From: JALQUL01 sp964556425
GTDB lineage: Bacteria > Pseudomonadota > Gammaproteobacteria > Burkholderiales > Burkholderiaceae_C
Reading direction: 5' to 3'
Assembly: GCA_964556425.1 (NCBI GenBank)
Contig: CAZKWC010000001.1
Coordinates: 1 to 64,000 of the forward strand
Length of the DNA: 64,000 nt
Of the stretch, positions 43,207 to 52,931 are shown piece by piece. The position numbers and the translations under genes are program-made. Within the stretch, counting starts at the first letter, position 1, and each line of letters begins with the position of its first letter. Under the pieces are notes generated by a model. That model was not told where the DNA came from. It saw only the letters and a program-made list of their open reading frames with translations, and did no database searches.

Positions 43207-44196
43207 ATGAAAAAACCAACTGTATTGGTAGCTAGGGCCATTTTCCCTGAAGTCTTAGAGCAGTTATCAGCTGTGTTTGAGGTCATTGATAATCAGGCTG
43301 ATATTATTTTTAATCGCCAGCAATGGATTGAAAAAATCAACACAGTAGATGCTGTTTTCACCACAGGTGTAGAGCCAATTGACGCAGATGTGTTGGCGCA
43401 TTGCCCCCAATTAAAAATAGCCGCCAATATGACAGTGGGTTATAACAATTTTGATGTCAATGCAATGACACAAAAAGGGGTGGTAGCCACTAACTCCCCT
43501 GATGTATTAACGCAGGCGACGGCCGATATGGCTTTTGCTTTATTGTTAGCCGCTGCTCGTAGAGTATCAGAGTCAGAAGCTTTTTTAAGGTCAGGACAAT
43601 GGTCTAAATGGTCTTTTGATATGTTGCTAGGTGCCCCAGTACATGGCAGCACTTTAGGCATTTTAGGTATGGGACGTATTGGTCAGGCAATTGCCAAAAG
43701 AGCCGCCTTGGGTTTTGATATGCGAGTGATTTATCACAACCGAAAACCCCTACCTACGGAAACCTTGCAGGGCTTACCTTATGAGGTCAGTTATGTGGAG
43801 TTAAACGAACTTTTAAGCACTTGCGATCATTTAATGATTGTCTTGCCCTACACCCCACAAGTCCATCATATCCTTGACGTAGCCCAATTGGCTTTGTTAA
43901 AACCAGGCGCTACATTGGTCAATATTGGCCGGGGCGGACTCATTAATGAAAATGCTTTAGCTGATGCTCTAGAAAATGGTCAGTTAGCTGGCGCTGGTTT
44001 AGATGTTTTTGAGGGGGAACCTAAGGTGAATCCTCGTCTATTAGCTCAAAAAAGAGTGGTATTAACGCCTCATATTGGCAGTGCTACTGAAGCCACACGA
44101 AGAGCTATGGCACAATTGGCAGTTGACAATTTAATTGCTTTTTTTAAAGGCACTCCCTTACTTACACCTTTAAATCCAGAGGTTTATTTAAAATAG
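43207..44196 (+). CDS. 2-hydroxyacid dehydrogenase (glyoxylate/hydroxypyruvate reductase type)
   Basis: The 329-residue protein is a D-isomer-specific 2-hydroxyacid dehydrogenase: NMTVGYNNFDVNAM, the NAD(P)-binding GSTLGILGMGRIGQAIAKRA, GRGGLINENALADAL and LTPHIGSATEATRRAM with the catalytic His. It reduces glyoxylate or hydroxypyruvate, or a related 2-oxo acid. It precedes a flavin reductase by 31 bases on the same strand. The exact substrate cannot be read from sequence. Confidence 0.92.
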   Translation: MKKPTVLVARAIFPEVLEQLSAVFEVIDNQADIIFNRQQWIEKINTVDAVFTTGVEPIDADVLAHCPQLKIAANMTVGYNNFDVNAMTQKGVVATNSPDVLTQATADMAFALLLAAARRVSESEAFLRSGQWSKWSFDMLLGAPVHGSTLGILGMGRIGQAIAKRAALGFDMRVIYHNRKPLPTETLQGLPYEVSYVELNELLSTCDHLMIVLPYTPQVHHILDVAQLALLKPGATLVNIGRGGLINENALADALENGQLAGAGLDVFEGEPKVNPRLLAQKRVVLTPHIGSATEATRRAMAQLAVDNLIAFFKGTPLLTPLNPEVYLK

Positions 44197-44227
44197 GCAT
44201 AATCACGGCCATGAAAGAAAACACTTT

Positions 44228-44746
44228 ATGACAAGCGTAATGGCCCCTTCTAAGCCTGGCAGTATGATTGCCCCGACCCCTCTAGATTTACGAAGTGCCT
44301 TGGGCCGATATGCCACAGGCGTGACGGTGATTGCTACCGTCGATTCCTTGGGCCAGCCCCAGGGCTTAACTGTCAATTCCTTTAGTGCTTTGTCACTAGA
44401 GCCTGCTTTGGTGCTTTGGTCTTTAAGATTAGAGTCTAAGCTACTTGAGGTTTTTGATCAGGCTCGGTTTTATACCGTGAATGTTTTATCAGATCAGCAA
44501 CAATTGGTCTCACAAGCTTTTGCATCAAGTAAAGGGCAAAAATTTGCAGTGGCTCCACACCACGTTACTGATCAAGGTCAAGTTTTAATTGATGGTGTTA
44601 TTACTCAATTTGAGTGTGAGGCTGTTAGTTATCAAACCGAGGGTGATCATCGTTTGTATATTGCCAAAGTACTTCAAGTGCGTGAAATGCCAGGTATGCC
44701 CTTGGTGTTTTATCAGGGGCAATACACTTCGCTATCTCAACCTTAA
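44228..44746 (+). CDS. Flavin reductase family protein (FMN-binding split-barrel)
   Basis: The 172-residue protein has the flavin-reductase pattern: LDLRSALGRYATGVTVIATV, GLTVNSFSALSLEPALVLWS, and DHRLYIAKVLQV, all typical of HpaC/DszD-type enzymes that supply reduced flavin to monooxygenases. No partner monooxygenase is adjacent. It follows the hydroxyacid dehydrogenase gene on the same strand. The length is normal. Confidence 0.92.
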   Translation: MTSVMAPSKPGSMIAPTPLDLRSALGRYATGVTVIATVDSLGQPQGLTVNSFSALSLEPALVLWSLRLESKLLEVFDQARFYTVNVLSDQQQLVSQAFASSKGQKFAVAPHHVTDQGQVLIDGVITQFECEAVSYQTEGDHRLYIAKVLQVREMPGMPLVFYQGQYTSLSQP

Positions 44747-44765
44747 ACCAGCAATACTAGCCTGG

Positions 44766-44809
44766 CTAAAGACTAAACCGCTACCACTTTTTAGCTGTTT
44801 AGTCTTTAG
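44766..44809. terminator. Bidirectional hairpin between the flavin reductase and sulfurtransferase genes
   Basis: Perfect inverted repeat CTAAAGACTAAA (44766-44777) and TTTAGTCTTTAG (44798-44809), long loop, in the convergent gap. Confidence 0.7.
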
Positions 44810-44812
44810 ACT

Positions 44813-45685
44813 TTAGCCTTTGGCTACAGGGTAGTTTGGGTTGTTACACCATTCGCTCCAGCTACCCGCAAATAGACTCACTTGTTGGTAACCTGCTAGG
44901 GCTAAGGCCACTACATTAGGTATTGCACTTACACCACTACCGCAATGCACCACAATCGATTGTGTTTTATTGCTTCCTAACAATAAGGCAAATTCTTGTT
45001 CAAGCTGCTTTGCTGTTTTGAATAAACCTTGGGCATTTAAATTTTCATTAAAAGTGCGTTGAAATGCGCCAGGAATATGCCCCGCTTGCGGGTCTAAGGG
45101 TTCGACTTCACCTCTGAAACGGGGGCCGGCTCTTGAATCTAAAATAACTTGTGTGCTTTGGCCTAAATTATCAAATACCTGCTGGGCAGTGCAAAGTGAC
45201 ACACCACTTTCTTGTAATTGAAAATTACCAATAGGAAGTGCACTAGGGCTGGTGTTTTCGGTACTCAAACCGGCTTGTTGCCAAGCTTGTAAGCCACCAT
45301 CTAAGATATAAACATTGGTATGGCCCACCCACTTTAACATCCACCATAAACGGCCACAATAATTGAGTCCATTTCGGTCATAGACCACCACCACCGAGTC
45401 TTGATTCACTCCTAATTGCCTTAAAGTTAAAGCAAAGTCTTCTGGCTTAGGAAGTGGATGGCGACCGCCACTAGCACAGGCCTGCTGGCTATTATGTACA
45501 CTTAAATGTTGATCAAGATTCACATAATGTGAGCCGGCTATATGACATTCTTGGTACTGGGCAAAACCTGCTGCTGGTTGAAACAAATCAAAACTCACAT
45601 CAAAAACCAAACAGTTAGGATTGTTTTGTTGAAGTGCTTGTAAATCTTGGCAAGAGATTAAAGGAGACTTGTTGGAGTGGGGCAT
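44813..45685 (-). CDS. sseA: 3-Mercaptopyruvate/thiosulfate sulfurtransferase
   Basis: From the ATG at 45683-45685 the protein has 290 residues in two rhodanese domains. The C-terminal active-site loop HCGSGVSAIPNVVAL holds the catalytic Cys, and CGSGV-type loops are usual in mercaptopyruvate sulfurtransferases. The N-terminal domain has ASGGRHPLPKPEDFAL and VVVYDRNGLNYCGRLWWML. It transfers sulfur from 3-mercaptopyruvate or thiosulfate. The upstream in-frame TTG is less likely as a start. Confidence 0.92.
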   Translation of the reverse strand: MPHSNKSPLISCQDLQALQQNNPNCLVFDVSFDLFQPAAGFAQYQECHIAGSHYVNLDQHLSVHNSQQACASGGRHPLPKPEDFALTLRQLGVNQDSVVVVYDRNGLNYCGRLWWMLKWVGHTNVYILDGGLQAWQQAGLSTENTSPSALPIGNFQLQESGVSLCTAQQVFDNLGQSTQVILDSRAGPRFRGEVEPLDPQAGHIPGAFQRTFNENLNAQGLFKTAKQLEQEFALLLGSNKTQSIVVHCGSGVSAIPNVVALALAGYQQVSLFAGSWSEWCNNPNYPVAKG

Positions 45686-45771
45686 GATGATTGAACTCAA
45701 AAGGTGGAATGATGGGTGGGAACGGCAGAAGTTGTAGTGCTTGTATTGCTTGTAGTGGGTTTAGGTGAAGG

Positions 45772-46710
45772 TCAGGGTGTAGTGGTGGGTTTGCTGATGG
45801 TTTTATTTCGTAGCACAGTGGCGATAAGGCCACTGCTAACAATAATTAGAATGCCTAACCAACTCAATGGGTCTAGAGATTCATTGAGCAAAATAATACC
45901 TAAAAGAGCAGAAAATACAATCCCTAAATATTGCAAGCTCGCCGCCACCATAGTGGAGCCTTGGCTGTAGGCTCTGGTCATACACCATTGACCTGCAGTG
46001 GCAAAAGCCCCAATAGGAATAATGGCCCATGCTTTTGGGCTATGCCAGTGTTGCAAATAGCTTAAAAAAATCAAGTGAGCCGTGGTGTTTCCAAGGGCTG
46101 ATTGATGCATTCCATCTATTACCATTCCCATCAAACCAGCTATTAAAGTACAGAGTCCAAAATAAAAAACTGTTCTATCTTCTGGCTCACCTATTTTGCC
46201 TAAGGCAGAGACCTGCATATAAGCTAGGCCAGCTCCAAAACCAGAGAATAAACCAATAAAAGCAGCGAAGATTTGATCGGCTTGCAAAGTAGGCTTGAGC
46301 ATTAACACGACTCCAACAAAGCCCATTAAAACAGTAAGAAATAAAGGCCCTAAACTCTGGGTTTTAGAAGCCGAGCCAGCTATTAAACTGCCAGCAATCA
46401 CAAATACTGCCACCCACACTCCGCTCATGTAATTAAGCGTCATGGCAGTGGCTACTGGTAATTGTGCGATGGCATAAAACCATGCCGATAATGACACAAC
46501 TCCAATTGTGCCACGCCACAAATGCATGAAGGGATATCGAGTGGCTAGGGTAATTCCTCTGGAGCGAGCCACCACATACATCAAAATAAAACTAACTAAA
46601 CCACGATAAAAAACAATTTCAAAAGTAGTAAAAGTAGTTGAAGCCCATTTAATGCTGATGGCCATAAAGGCAAACATTAATGAGGCAAGAACCATCCAAA
46701 ATGCTTGCAT
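45772..46710 (-). CDS. EamA/DMT-family transporter (second copy in the window)
   Basis: The 312-residue protein has about ten membrane helices in two EamA repeats: MVLASLMFAFMAISIKWAS at the start, and GAFATAGQWCMTRAYSQGST then GIVFSALLGIILLNESLDPLSWLGILIIVSSG at the end. These last motifs are typical of RhaT/YdcZ-like members that export metabolites. The substrate is unknown. The C-terminus is basic. It lies between sseA and a Rieske oxygenase on the same strand. Confidence 0.92.
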   Translation of the reverse strand: MQAFWMVLASLMFAFMAISIKWASTTFTTFEIVFYRGLVSFILMYVVARSRGITLATRYPFMHLWRGTIGVVSLSAWFYAIAQLPVATAMTLNYMSGVWVAVFVIAGSLIAGSASKTQSLGPLFLTVLMGFVGVVLMLKPTLQADQIFAAFIGLFSGFGAGLAYMQVSALGKIGEPEDRTVFYFGLCTLIAGLMGMVIDGMHQSALGNTTAHLIFLSYLQHWHSPKAWAIIPIGAFATAGQWCMTRAYSQGSTMVAASLQYLGIVFSALLGIILLNESLDPLSWLGILIIVSSGLIATVLRNKTISKPTTTP

Positions 46711-46755
46711 AAATGACTTTATAAAGGAGAAATGAAAATAGTTGGAACAATCAGT

Positions 46756-47874
46756 TTAAAGAGTTTTATGCTTGTTTTGCATCTGCTTTCTATACCACTG
46801 ATGAAAATGCTCCATGCCGTCTTCCATTGGGCTTTGATAAGGACCAAATTGATCTTCGCCACGTTTTAATAAAGCCAGTCGGCCAGCATCCATACGTAAT
46901 CCAATTTCATCATCTTCTATACAGGTTTCCATATAGGCACTGCGTTGTGCTTCTACAAAGTCGCGTTCAAAGGCAGTAATTTCTTCTGGGTAAAAAAACT
47001 CGACGACGTTAAGTGTTTTTTGAGGTCCCTGAGGGTAAAGTGTAGAAACAGTTAACACATGCGGATACCACTCCACCATGACTAAAGGGTAGTAGGTTAA
47101 CCAAATTGCCCCATGCTTAGGGATTTGACCATTTTGGTAAGCTAACAAAGCATTATGCCAACGTTTATAAATAGGACTGCCTGGTTTACCCAATCGATTG
47201 GCAACCCCCACCGTTTGCACTGAATAATTTTCGGCAAACTCCCAGCGTAAATCATCGCAGGTCACAAATTGACCGAGTCCTGGATGAAAAGGACCCACAT
47301 GATAGTCTTCTAGGTAAACTTCAATAAAAGTTTTCCAGTTGTAATTGCACTCATGAAACTCTACATGGTCTAGCACCATGCCTTCAAAACTAAGGTCTTG
47401 TAATGGGCCTAGACCCTTGAGGTCTTGTGCCACACTTCGGCCTTTATCTTCAAACAATAGGCCATTCCATTGTTGAAGTGGGGTTTTGGGTAAATGCAAA
47501 CAAGGATTTTCAGTGAAATGTGGTGCACCTATTAGTTCGCCCAAATTAGGGCTTTGGCCGCTATAGGTCCAGCGGTGAAGCGGACACACAATATTGCCGG
47601 CAGGCACTTTACCTTTGCCCTTTAACATAATGGCTTGTCGGTGCCGACAAACGTTAGAGACAAGTTCAACCCCTTGCTCGGTGCGGATTAGCGCCCTGCC
47701 TTCGTTTTCTTGCGGCAGTGCGTAATAATCACCCACTTCAGGCACCGATAATTCGTGCCCTAAATATTGAGGCATATTATTAAAAATATGTTCTTTTTCG
47801 AGTTGAAACAACTCTTCATCAAAATAGCTCGCAACAGACAACTGAGTTTTTGAGGGGTGTAAAGGCGCGTTCAT
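46756..47874 (-). CDS. Rieske-type aromatic-ring-hydroxylating dioxygenase alpha subunit-like protein
   Basis: From the ATG at 47872-47874 the protein has 372 residues. The Rieske cluster ligands are CRHRQAIML and CPLHRWTY (Cys-x-His ... Cys-x-x-His). The mononuclear iron site is in FIEVYLEDYHVGPFHPGLG, and the C-terminal half is a START-like fold. No reductase or ferredoxin gene is adjacent, so its redox partner must be elsewhere. It sits beside xseB-ispA-dxs as in other Burkholderiales. Substrate unknown; a choline or betaine monooxygenase role is possible but not supported by neighbours. Confidence 0.88.
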   Translation of the reverse strand: MNAPLHPSKTQLSVASYFDEELFQLEKEHIFNNMPQYLGHELSVPEVGDYYALPQENEGRALIRTEQGVELVSNVCRHRQAIMLKGKGKVPAGNIVCPLHRWTYSGQSPNLGELIGAPHFTENPCLHLPKTPLQQWNGLLFEDKGRSVAQDLKGLGPLQDLSFEGMVLDHVEFHECNYNWKTFIEVYLEDYHVGPFHPGLGQFVTCDDLRWEFAENYSVQTVGVANRLGKPGSPIYKRWHNALLAYQNGQIPKHGAIWLTYYPLVMVEWYPHVLTVSTLYPQGPQKTLNVVEFFYPEEITAFERDFVEAQRSAYMETCIEDDEIGLRMDAGRLALLKRGEDQFGPYQSPMEDGMEHFHQWYRKQMQNKHKTL

Positions 47875-48106
47875 TATGTGTTTAGAATATCCCAGAGACA
47901 AAAAAAATGACAAAATTGATTAATTTGTAGCTTAGATTTTACCCTTATGACTTGTAGGTAAACAAAATTGCCTCGCTTAGCCCTAAAATCAAGCACTTTG
48001 ACATGTAAAAAGTGTGAGTTTTAAGCCCAACTAAGAAAATTTAAAAAAGTTGGGACTTAATCAATTGGATCCTAAAGGCAATTTTGCTCTTTATCTAGGG
48101 AATGTA

Positions 48107-48346
48107 ATGACCAAAGCCATTAAAAAAAATAGCACTCAAAGCCCAGAAAGCTACGAAGTTGCTTTGCAAGAGTTAGAACAAATTATGACAAGCATGGAAA
48201 ATGGTCAGTTGCCTTTGGCTCAACTCTTGGCCTCGTATGAGCGTGGAGCAGAGTTATTAAAATATTGTCAATCACAGCTAGTTGCCGTGCAAGATCAAAT
48301 TAAAGTTCTTGAGGCAGGAGCACTAAAAAATTGGACCGCTGAATGA
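48107..48346 (+). CDS. xseB: Exodeoxyribonuclease VII small subunit
   Basis: The ATG at 48107 follows AGGGA. The 79-residue protein has the XseB coiled-coil signature: SYEVALQELEQIMTSMENGQLPL, then LASYERGAELLKYCQSQL. It binds the XseA subunit to form exonuclease VII. Its stop overlaps the ispA start (ATGA), the conserved arrangement in Proteobacteria. The longer upstream frame lacks the family sequence. Confidence 0.95.
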   Translation: MTKAIKKNSTQSPESYEVALQELEQIMTSMENGQLPLAQLLASYERGAELLKYCQSQLVAVQDQIKVLEAGALKNWTAE

Positions 48347-49230
48347 ATTTTGAATTAAAAACCTGGTCAGAACAACAACTCGCATTAGTCGAGCAAGCAC
48401 TTTCTTTTTGGGTCCGTGAGCAAACACCAGCCAATTTAGGTGAAGTGATGCGTTATGGTGTGCTTGATGGTGGCAAGCGCTTACGTCCTTTATTGGTTTT
48501 AGCTGCTGCGCAAGCGGTGGAGGGAAATTTAGAGGCCGCACTTAGAGCGGCTTGTTCAGTAGAGTTGATTCATGCTTATTCTTTAATTCATGATGACATG
48601 CCCTGCATGGATAACGACGTATTAAGGCGTAACAAGCCCACTGTTCATGTGCAATATGGCGAGGCCAGTGCCTTGTTAGCTGGCGACGCCATGCAGGCTT
48701 TGGCCTTTGAGATTTTGGCTACTCCTTCAGAAAAAATCGATCCTGCAATGGGTGCTCAATTATGCTATTTATTGGCCAAAGCAGCAGGTCAAGATGGTAT
48801 GGCAGGTGGTCAAGCCATTGATTTAGCTAGTGTGGGTAAGTCACTTAATCACCAAGAATTACAAAAAATGCACGAGTTAAAAACCGGTGCATTGTTAAAG
48901 GCTAGTGTGGTGATGGGGGCTATGTGTGGTCAAGTGAGCCCTGCAGTACTTGAGCAATTAAGTATTTTTGGAGAAAAAATTGGTCTGGCCTTTCAGGTAG
49001 TGGATGATATTTTGGATGTGACTGCAGACTCAGCTGTTTTAGGTAAAACCGCTGGTAAAGATGCCATGCAAAACAAGCCCACTTATGTGTCTATTTTAGG
49101 AATGGATAAAGCCACTGAGCTGGCGCAAACTTTATATAAGGAGGCCTTAATGGCTCTGCAAAACACCAAGCTAACCCATCAACAACCCTTAGCAGAGTTG
49201 GCTGCTATGGTGGTGACCAGAGCTCATTAA
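48343..49230 (+). CDS. ispA: Farnesyl/geranyl diphosphate synthase
   Basis: The 295-residue polyprenyl synthase has both aspartate-rich motifs: LIHDDMPCMDND (first, chain-length determining) and VVDDILDVT (second), plus GGKRLRPLLVLAA at the isopentenyl diphosphate site. It makes farnesyl diphosphate for ubiquinone and undecaprenyl phosphate. It overlaps xseB and precedes dxs, as in many Proteobacteria. Length and motifs are complete. Confidence 0.95.
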   Translation: MNFELKTWSEQQLALVEQALSFWVREQTPANLGEVMRYGVLDGGKRLRPLLVLAAAQAVEGNLEAALRAACSVELIHAYSLIHDDMPCMDNDVLRRNKPTVHVQYGEASALLAGDAMQALAFEILATPSEKIDPAMGAQLCYLLAKAAGQDGMAGGQAIDLASVGKSLNHQELQKMHELKTGALLKASVVMGAMCGQVSPAVLEQLSIFGEKIGLAFQVVDDILDVTADSAVLGKTAGKDAMQNKPTYVSILGMDKATELAQTLYKEALMALQNTKLTHQQPLAELAAMVVTRAH

Positions 49231-49371
49231 TTTATCACTAGCATTACAGAGCCTTATTTCATTATTCATTGACGAAGTAGGCACTCTGTAGTGTTCATCA
49301 GTAAGATTGCATCTTCAAAAAATTTAATCAATTTTGATTTAAATTTGATACTTAACTTAAGTTAGCCTGCC

Positions 49372-51234
49372 ATGTCATTTCCATTACTCGAAACCGTTAA
49401 CAGCCCTGCCGATTTACGCAAACTCTCTAAAGCTCAATTAAAACCGTTAGCTCAAGAGTTACGTAGCTTTTTATTGCACAGTGTGTCTAAAACGGGCGGC
49501 CATTTGAGCTCTAATTTAGGTACAGTGGAGTTAACTGTGGCCTTGCATTATGTGCTGAACACTCCTGACGACCGTTTGGTTTGGGATGTGGGTCATCAAA
49601 CCTATCCACATAAAATTTTAACTGGTAGGCGTGATCGCATGAACACCCTGCGCCAATTGGGAGGTTTATCTGGCTTCCCATTGCGCTCTGAAAGCGAATA
49701 TGACAGTTTTGGTACTGCTCACTCCTCTACCTCTATTTCGGCAGCTTTGGGTATGGCATTGGCGGCTAAACAAATGGGCAGCGATAAAATTTCGGTGGCT
49801 ATTATTGGTGACGGTGCAATGACTGCCGGTATGGCTTTTGAAGCCATGAATAATGCCGGTATTTCGAATAGTCGTTTATTAGTAATCTTGAACGACAACG
49901 ATATGTCAATTAGCCCACCAGTAGGTGCTTTAAATCGCTATTTAGCTCAGCTGATGAGCGGGCAGTTTTATGCAGCAGCCAAACACGTTGGTAAACAGGT
50001 TTTAAAGCCAGTGAAGCCCTTGTTTGAGCTAGCCAAACGCATGGAAGAACATGCCAAAGGTATGGTAGTGCCAGCCACCCTTTTTGAGCAGTTTGGCTTT
50101 AATTATGTAGGCCCGATTGACGGTCATGATCTTGATTCGCTCATTCCTACACTAGAAAATATTAAGCACTTGCTTGAGACCAATGAAGGCCCCCAGTTTT
50201 TACATGTGGTGACTAAAAAAGGTCAAGGTTATGCGCTTGCCGAGGCTGACCCTATTGCCTACCATGGGCCAGGGAAATTTGATCCTGCTGTGGGTCTTAC
50301 TCCTTCAACTACACCGGCAAAAACTACCTTCACTCAAGTGTTTGGTCAGTGGCTTTGCGATATGGCCGAACATGATGAGAAGTTGGTCGGTATTACCCCT
50401 GCGATGCGTGAAGGCTCTGGTATGGTGGAGTTTCATAAGCGTTTTCCCAATCGGTATTACGACGTGGGTATTGCCGAGCAGCATGCGGTTACTTTTGCGG
50501 GTGGTTTAGCCTGTGAGGGTCTAAAACCTGTGGTGGCGATTTATTCTACTTTCTTGCAACGAGCCTACGATCAAGTTATTCATGACATTGCCTTGCAAAA
50601 CTTGCCCGTCGTGTTTGCTGTTGACCGTGCTGGCTTAGTGGGTGCAGATGGTGCGACTCATGCGGGTATGTTTGATATTGCTTTTATGCGTTGTATTCCT
50701 AATATCAGTATTGCGACACCAGCCGATGAAGCCCAATGTCGGGATTTGTTAAATACTGCTTATGCACAAAATCATCCCGTCATGGTGCGTTATCCACGTG
50801 GTTCTGGGATTGGAACAATTCCGAATAGCAGTCTAGAGGGATCAGAATTTGGCAAGGCTTTCATCAAACGCCAGGGTGAAAAAATTGCTATTTTAGCTTT
50901 TGGTAGCATGTTGTACCCAGCCCTAGAAGCAGCTGAAAAAATTAACGCCACTGTGGTGGATATGCGTTGGGTAAAACCACTTGACATTGAAATGTTAAAA
51001 CAATTAGCACCTACGCACCAAGCTTGGGTGACTTTAGAAGAAGGTGTGGTAATGGGCGGGGCGGGTAGCGCAGTAAGTGAAGCCTTAGCTAATTTGGGTA
51101 TTGCTCAGCCAGTTCTGCATTTAGGCTTACCTGATCAATTTATAGAGCACGGTGATCCGGGCAAGTTATTGTCCTTGTGTGGATTAGATGCAGCAGGTAT
51201 TGAAAAGTCTATTCGGGCAAAGTTTTTTAACTAG
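49372..51234 (+). CDS. dxs: 1-Deoxy-D-xylulose-5-phosphate synthase
   Basis: The 620-residue thiamine-diphosphate enzyme has the N-terminal GGHLSSNLGTVELTVALHY, the cofactor-binding GDGAMTAGMAFEAMNNAG ... NDNDMSISPPVGAL, and the second-half DVGIAEQHAVTFAGGLA and DRAGLVGADGATHAG. It condenses pyruvate and glyceraldehyde 3-phosphate, the first step of the MEP isoprenoid pathway. It follows xseB and ispA, and a strong terminator ends the transcript. Confidence 0.97.
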   Translation: MSFPLLETVNSPADLRKLSKAQLKPLAQELRSFLLHSVSKTGGHLSSNLGTVELTVALHYVLNTPDDRLVWDVGHQTYPHKILTGRRDRMNTLRQLGGLSGFPLRSESEYDSFGTAHSSTSISAALGMALAAKQMGSDKISVAIIGDGAMTAGMAFEAMNNAGISNSRLLVILNDNDMSISPPVGALNRYLAQLMSGQFYAAAKHVGKQVLKPVKPLFELAKRMEEHAKGMVVPATLFEQFGFNYVGPIDGHDLDSLIPTLENIKHLLETNEGPQFLHVVTKKGQGYALAEADPIAYHGPGKFDPAVGLTPSTTPAKTTFTQVFGQWLCDMAEHDEKLVGITPAMREGSGMVEFHKRFPNRYYDVGIAEQHAVTFAGGLACEGLKPVVAIYSTFLQRAYDQVIHDIALQNLPVVFAVDRAGLVGADGATHAGMFDIAFMRCIPNISIATPADEAQCRDLLNTAYAQNHPVMVRYPRGSGIGTIPNSSLEGSEFGKAFIKRQGEKIAILAFGSMLYPALEAAEKINATVVDMRWVKPLDIEMLKQLAPTHQAWVTLEEGVVMGGAGSAVSEALANLGIAQPVLHLGLPDQFIEHGDPGKLLSLCGLDAAGIEKSIRAKFFN

Positions 51235-51284
51235 TTGTACAATCTCGTACCATAAATGTAATAAACGGCATTTATATAGGTAAA

Positions 51285-51335
51285 TTTGGCTTCAATAGAG
51301 GGAAAACCCCCCCCTATTGCAAGCCAAAGTCTTTT
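51285..51335 (+). terminator. Intrinsic terminator after dxs
   Basis: TTTGGCTTCAATAGAGGG (from 51285) pairs with the strand from 51311 ending AAGCCAAA (51321-51328), with a single bulge; T-rich sequence follows. Confidence 0.85.
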
Positions 51336-51471
51336 TAAAATAGATCAGGCTTTTTTAAAGTCTTGATAAAAAGCGACAGTTAAAGTTCTTAACCATTAGC
51401 TTACTCAAATAAGCCTAATGTTTGTGGCTTTCACTGCTCAATTTCCTTTTCTCATTTATTGGAGTTAATCC

Positions 51472-52551
51472 ATGGATCGTCGTTCTATTATTAAACACGC
51501 TGGTATTGCTGGTGTGTTGGCCGCTGGTGTTGCACCTGCTGCACATGCCCAAGCTACTATTCGCTGGCGCCTAGCTTCAAGCTTTCCAAAAAGCTTAGAC
51601 ACTATTTTTGGCGGTGCAGAAGAATTTGCTAAAAAAGTGAGCGCCATGTCTGGTGGTAAATTCACTATTACTGTGGCGGCAGCTGGCGAATTAATGCCTG
51701 CTTTCGGCGTGGTAGATGGTGTACAAAACGGTACAGTCGAAATGGCTCACACCGCACCTTATTATTTCTTTGGTAAAGATGAAACTTTTGCCTTAGGTTG
51801 TGCAATTCCTTTCGGCTTAAACAGCCGTCAAATGAGTGCATGGATGTTTGAAGGTAACGGTTTGAAACTCATGCGTGAGTTTTATGCAGGTTACAACATT
51901 GTTAACTTCCCAGGCGGTAATACAGGTTCACAAATGGGTGGCTGGTATCGTAAAGAAATTAACTCATTAGCTGACCTCAAAGGTCTCAAAATGCGTATTG
52001 GTGGCTTTGGCGGTAAAGTCCTTGAGCGTATTGGTGGTGTACCACAAAATATTCCTGGTGGCGAAATTTATCAAGCCCTCGAAAAAGGCACGATTGATGC
52101 AGCTGAGTGGATTGGCCCATATGATGATTTAAAATTAGGCTTTGCTAAAGTTGCGCCTCATTATTATTATCCAGGTTGGTGGGAGGGTGGCCCACAATTA
52201 GATTTCTACATCAACCAAAAAGCTTGGGATAGCTTACCAAAAGAATACCAAGCCATCATCGAGGCTGCAACTGCATATGCACACGTTGATATGCAAGCTA
52301 AATACGATGGCCGTAACGGTGCTGCTTTACGCGCTTTGGTGGGCAGTGGTGCTAAACTTCACCGTTTCCCTAAAGAAATCATGGACGCAGCATTTAAAGA
52401 AGCCATGGCTCTTTATTCTGAACTCAGTGCAAAAAATCCAAAATGGAAAAAAGTGTACACTGATTACGCTAAGTTCCGTGCAGATCAAAACGTATGGTTC
52501 CGCTTTGCTGAAGCTAGTTTTGATGACTTTATGCAATCACAAAAACTCTAA
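51472..52551 (+). CDS. dctP: TRAP transporter substrate-binding protein, TakP/DctP type, Tat-exported
   Basis: The 359-residue protein begins MDRRSIIKHAGIAGVLAAG, a twin-arginine signal peptide ending AAHA. The mature part matches the TakP-like DctP group: RWRLASSFPKSLDTIFGGA, GNTGSQMGGWYRKEI, KMRIGGFGGKVLERIGG, AAEWIGPYDDLKLGF. Members bind 2-oxo acids or related carboxylates. The permease genes lie downstream on the opposite strand, converging on it, instead of in one operon. An ATTGGAG ribosome site precedes the ATG. Confidence 0.93.
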   Translation: MDRRSIIKHAGIAGVLAAGVAPAAHAQATIRWRLASSFPKSLDTIFGGAEEFAKKVSAMSGGKFTITVAAAGELMPAFGVVDGVQNGTVEMAHTAPYYFFGKDETFALGCAIPFGLNSRQMSAWMFEGNGLKLMREFYAGYNIVNFPGGNTGSQMGGWYRKEINSLADLKGLKMRIGGFGGKVLERIGGVPQNIPGGEIYQALEKGTIDAAEWIGPYDDLKLGFAKVAPHYYYPGWWEGGPQLDFYINQKAWDSLPKEYQAIIEAATAYAHVDMQAKYDGRNGAALRALVGSGAKLHRFPKEIMDAAFKEAMALYSELSAKNPKWKKVYTDYAKFRADQNVWFRFAEASFDDFMQSQKL

Positions 52552-52931
52552 ATTAGTTTTTAGCTCTTAGCTACTAACTTTTTGACGAATGAACCCGCAC
52601 TTGTTGCGGGTTTTTTTATGTGCTTAAACAAATGCAGATAAATGGATAAGCTATCTTGAGGCCTTTCATTTTTTGAGCGAGAGTTGTCTGATTGGTCTTG
52701 GCTAAGTTGTCACTTGTAAAGTATTCAGTATTCAAGTTAAAGGCGTCCAAGAAGAACCTGTGGGTTTTTTAAAATGATAGGTTTTAGTAGTGAGCTGATT
52801 AAAATGTTGACACTCTTATTTGGGTTGTAGGGTAAAGCTATTTTTTAATTTTCTAGAAAAAAATGAGCTAAAAAAAGCCCACTTGAAAAGTGGGCTTGGA
52901 GTGAAAAATAATTAAAGCTTATAACAATTAA
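52552..52931. terminator. Convergent intergenic region with two terminators
   Basis: AACCCGCA (52592-52599) with TGCGGGTT (52605-52612) and a T run ends dctP. AAGCCCACTT (52875-52884) with AAGTGGGCTT (52888-52897), with a T run on the minus strand, ends the TRAP permease operon. The roughly 260 bases in between hold no gene that I can support. Confidence 0.85.

Noticed and set aside
46756..47874. Assigning the Rieske protein as glycine betaine monooxygenase (GbcA)
   Set aside because: Shorter than GbcA, no GbcB partner, and located with isoprenoid genes rather than the betaine island.
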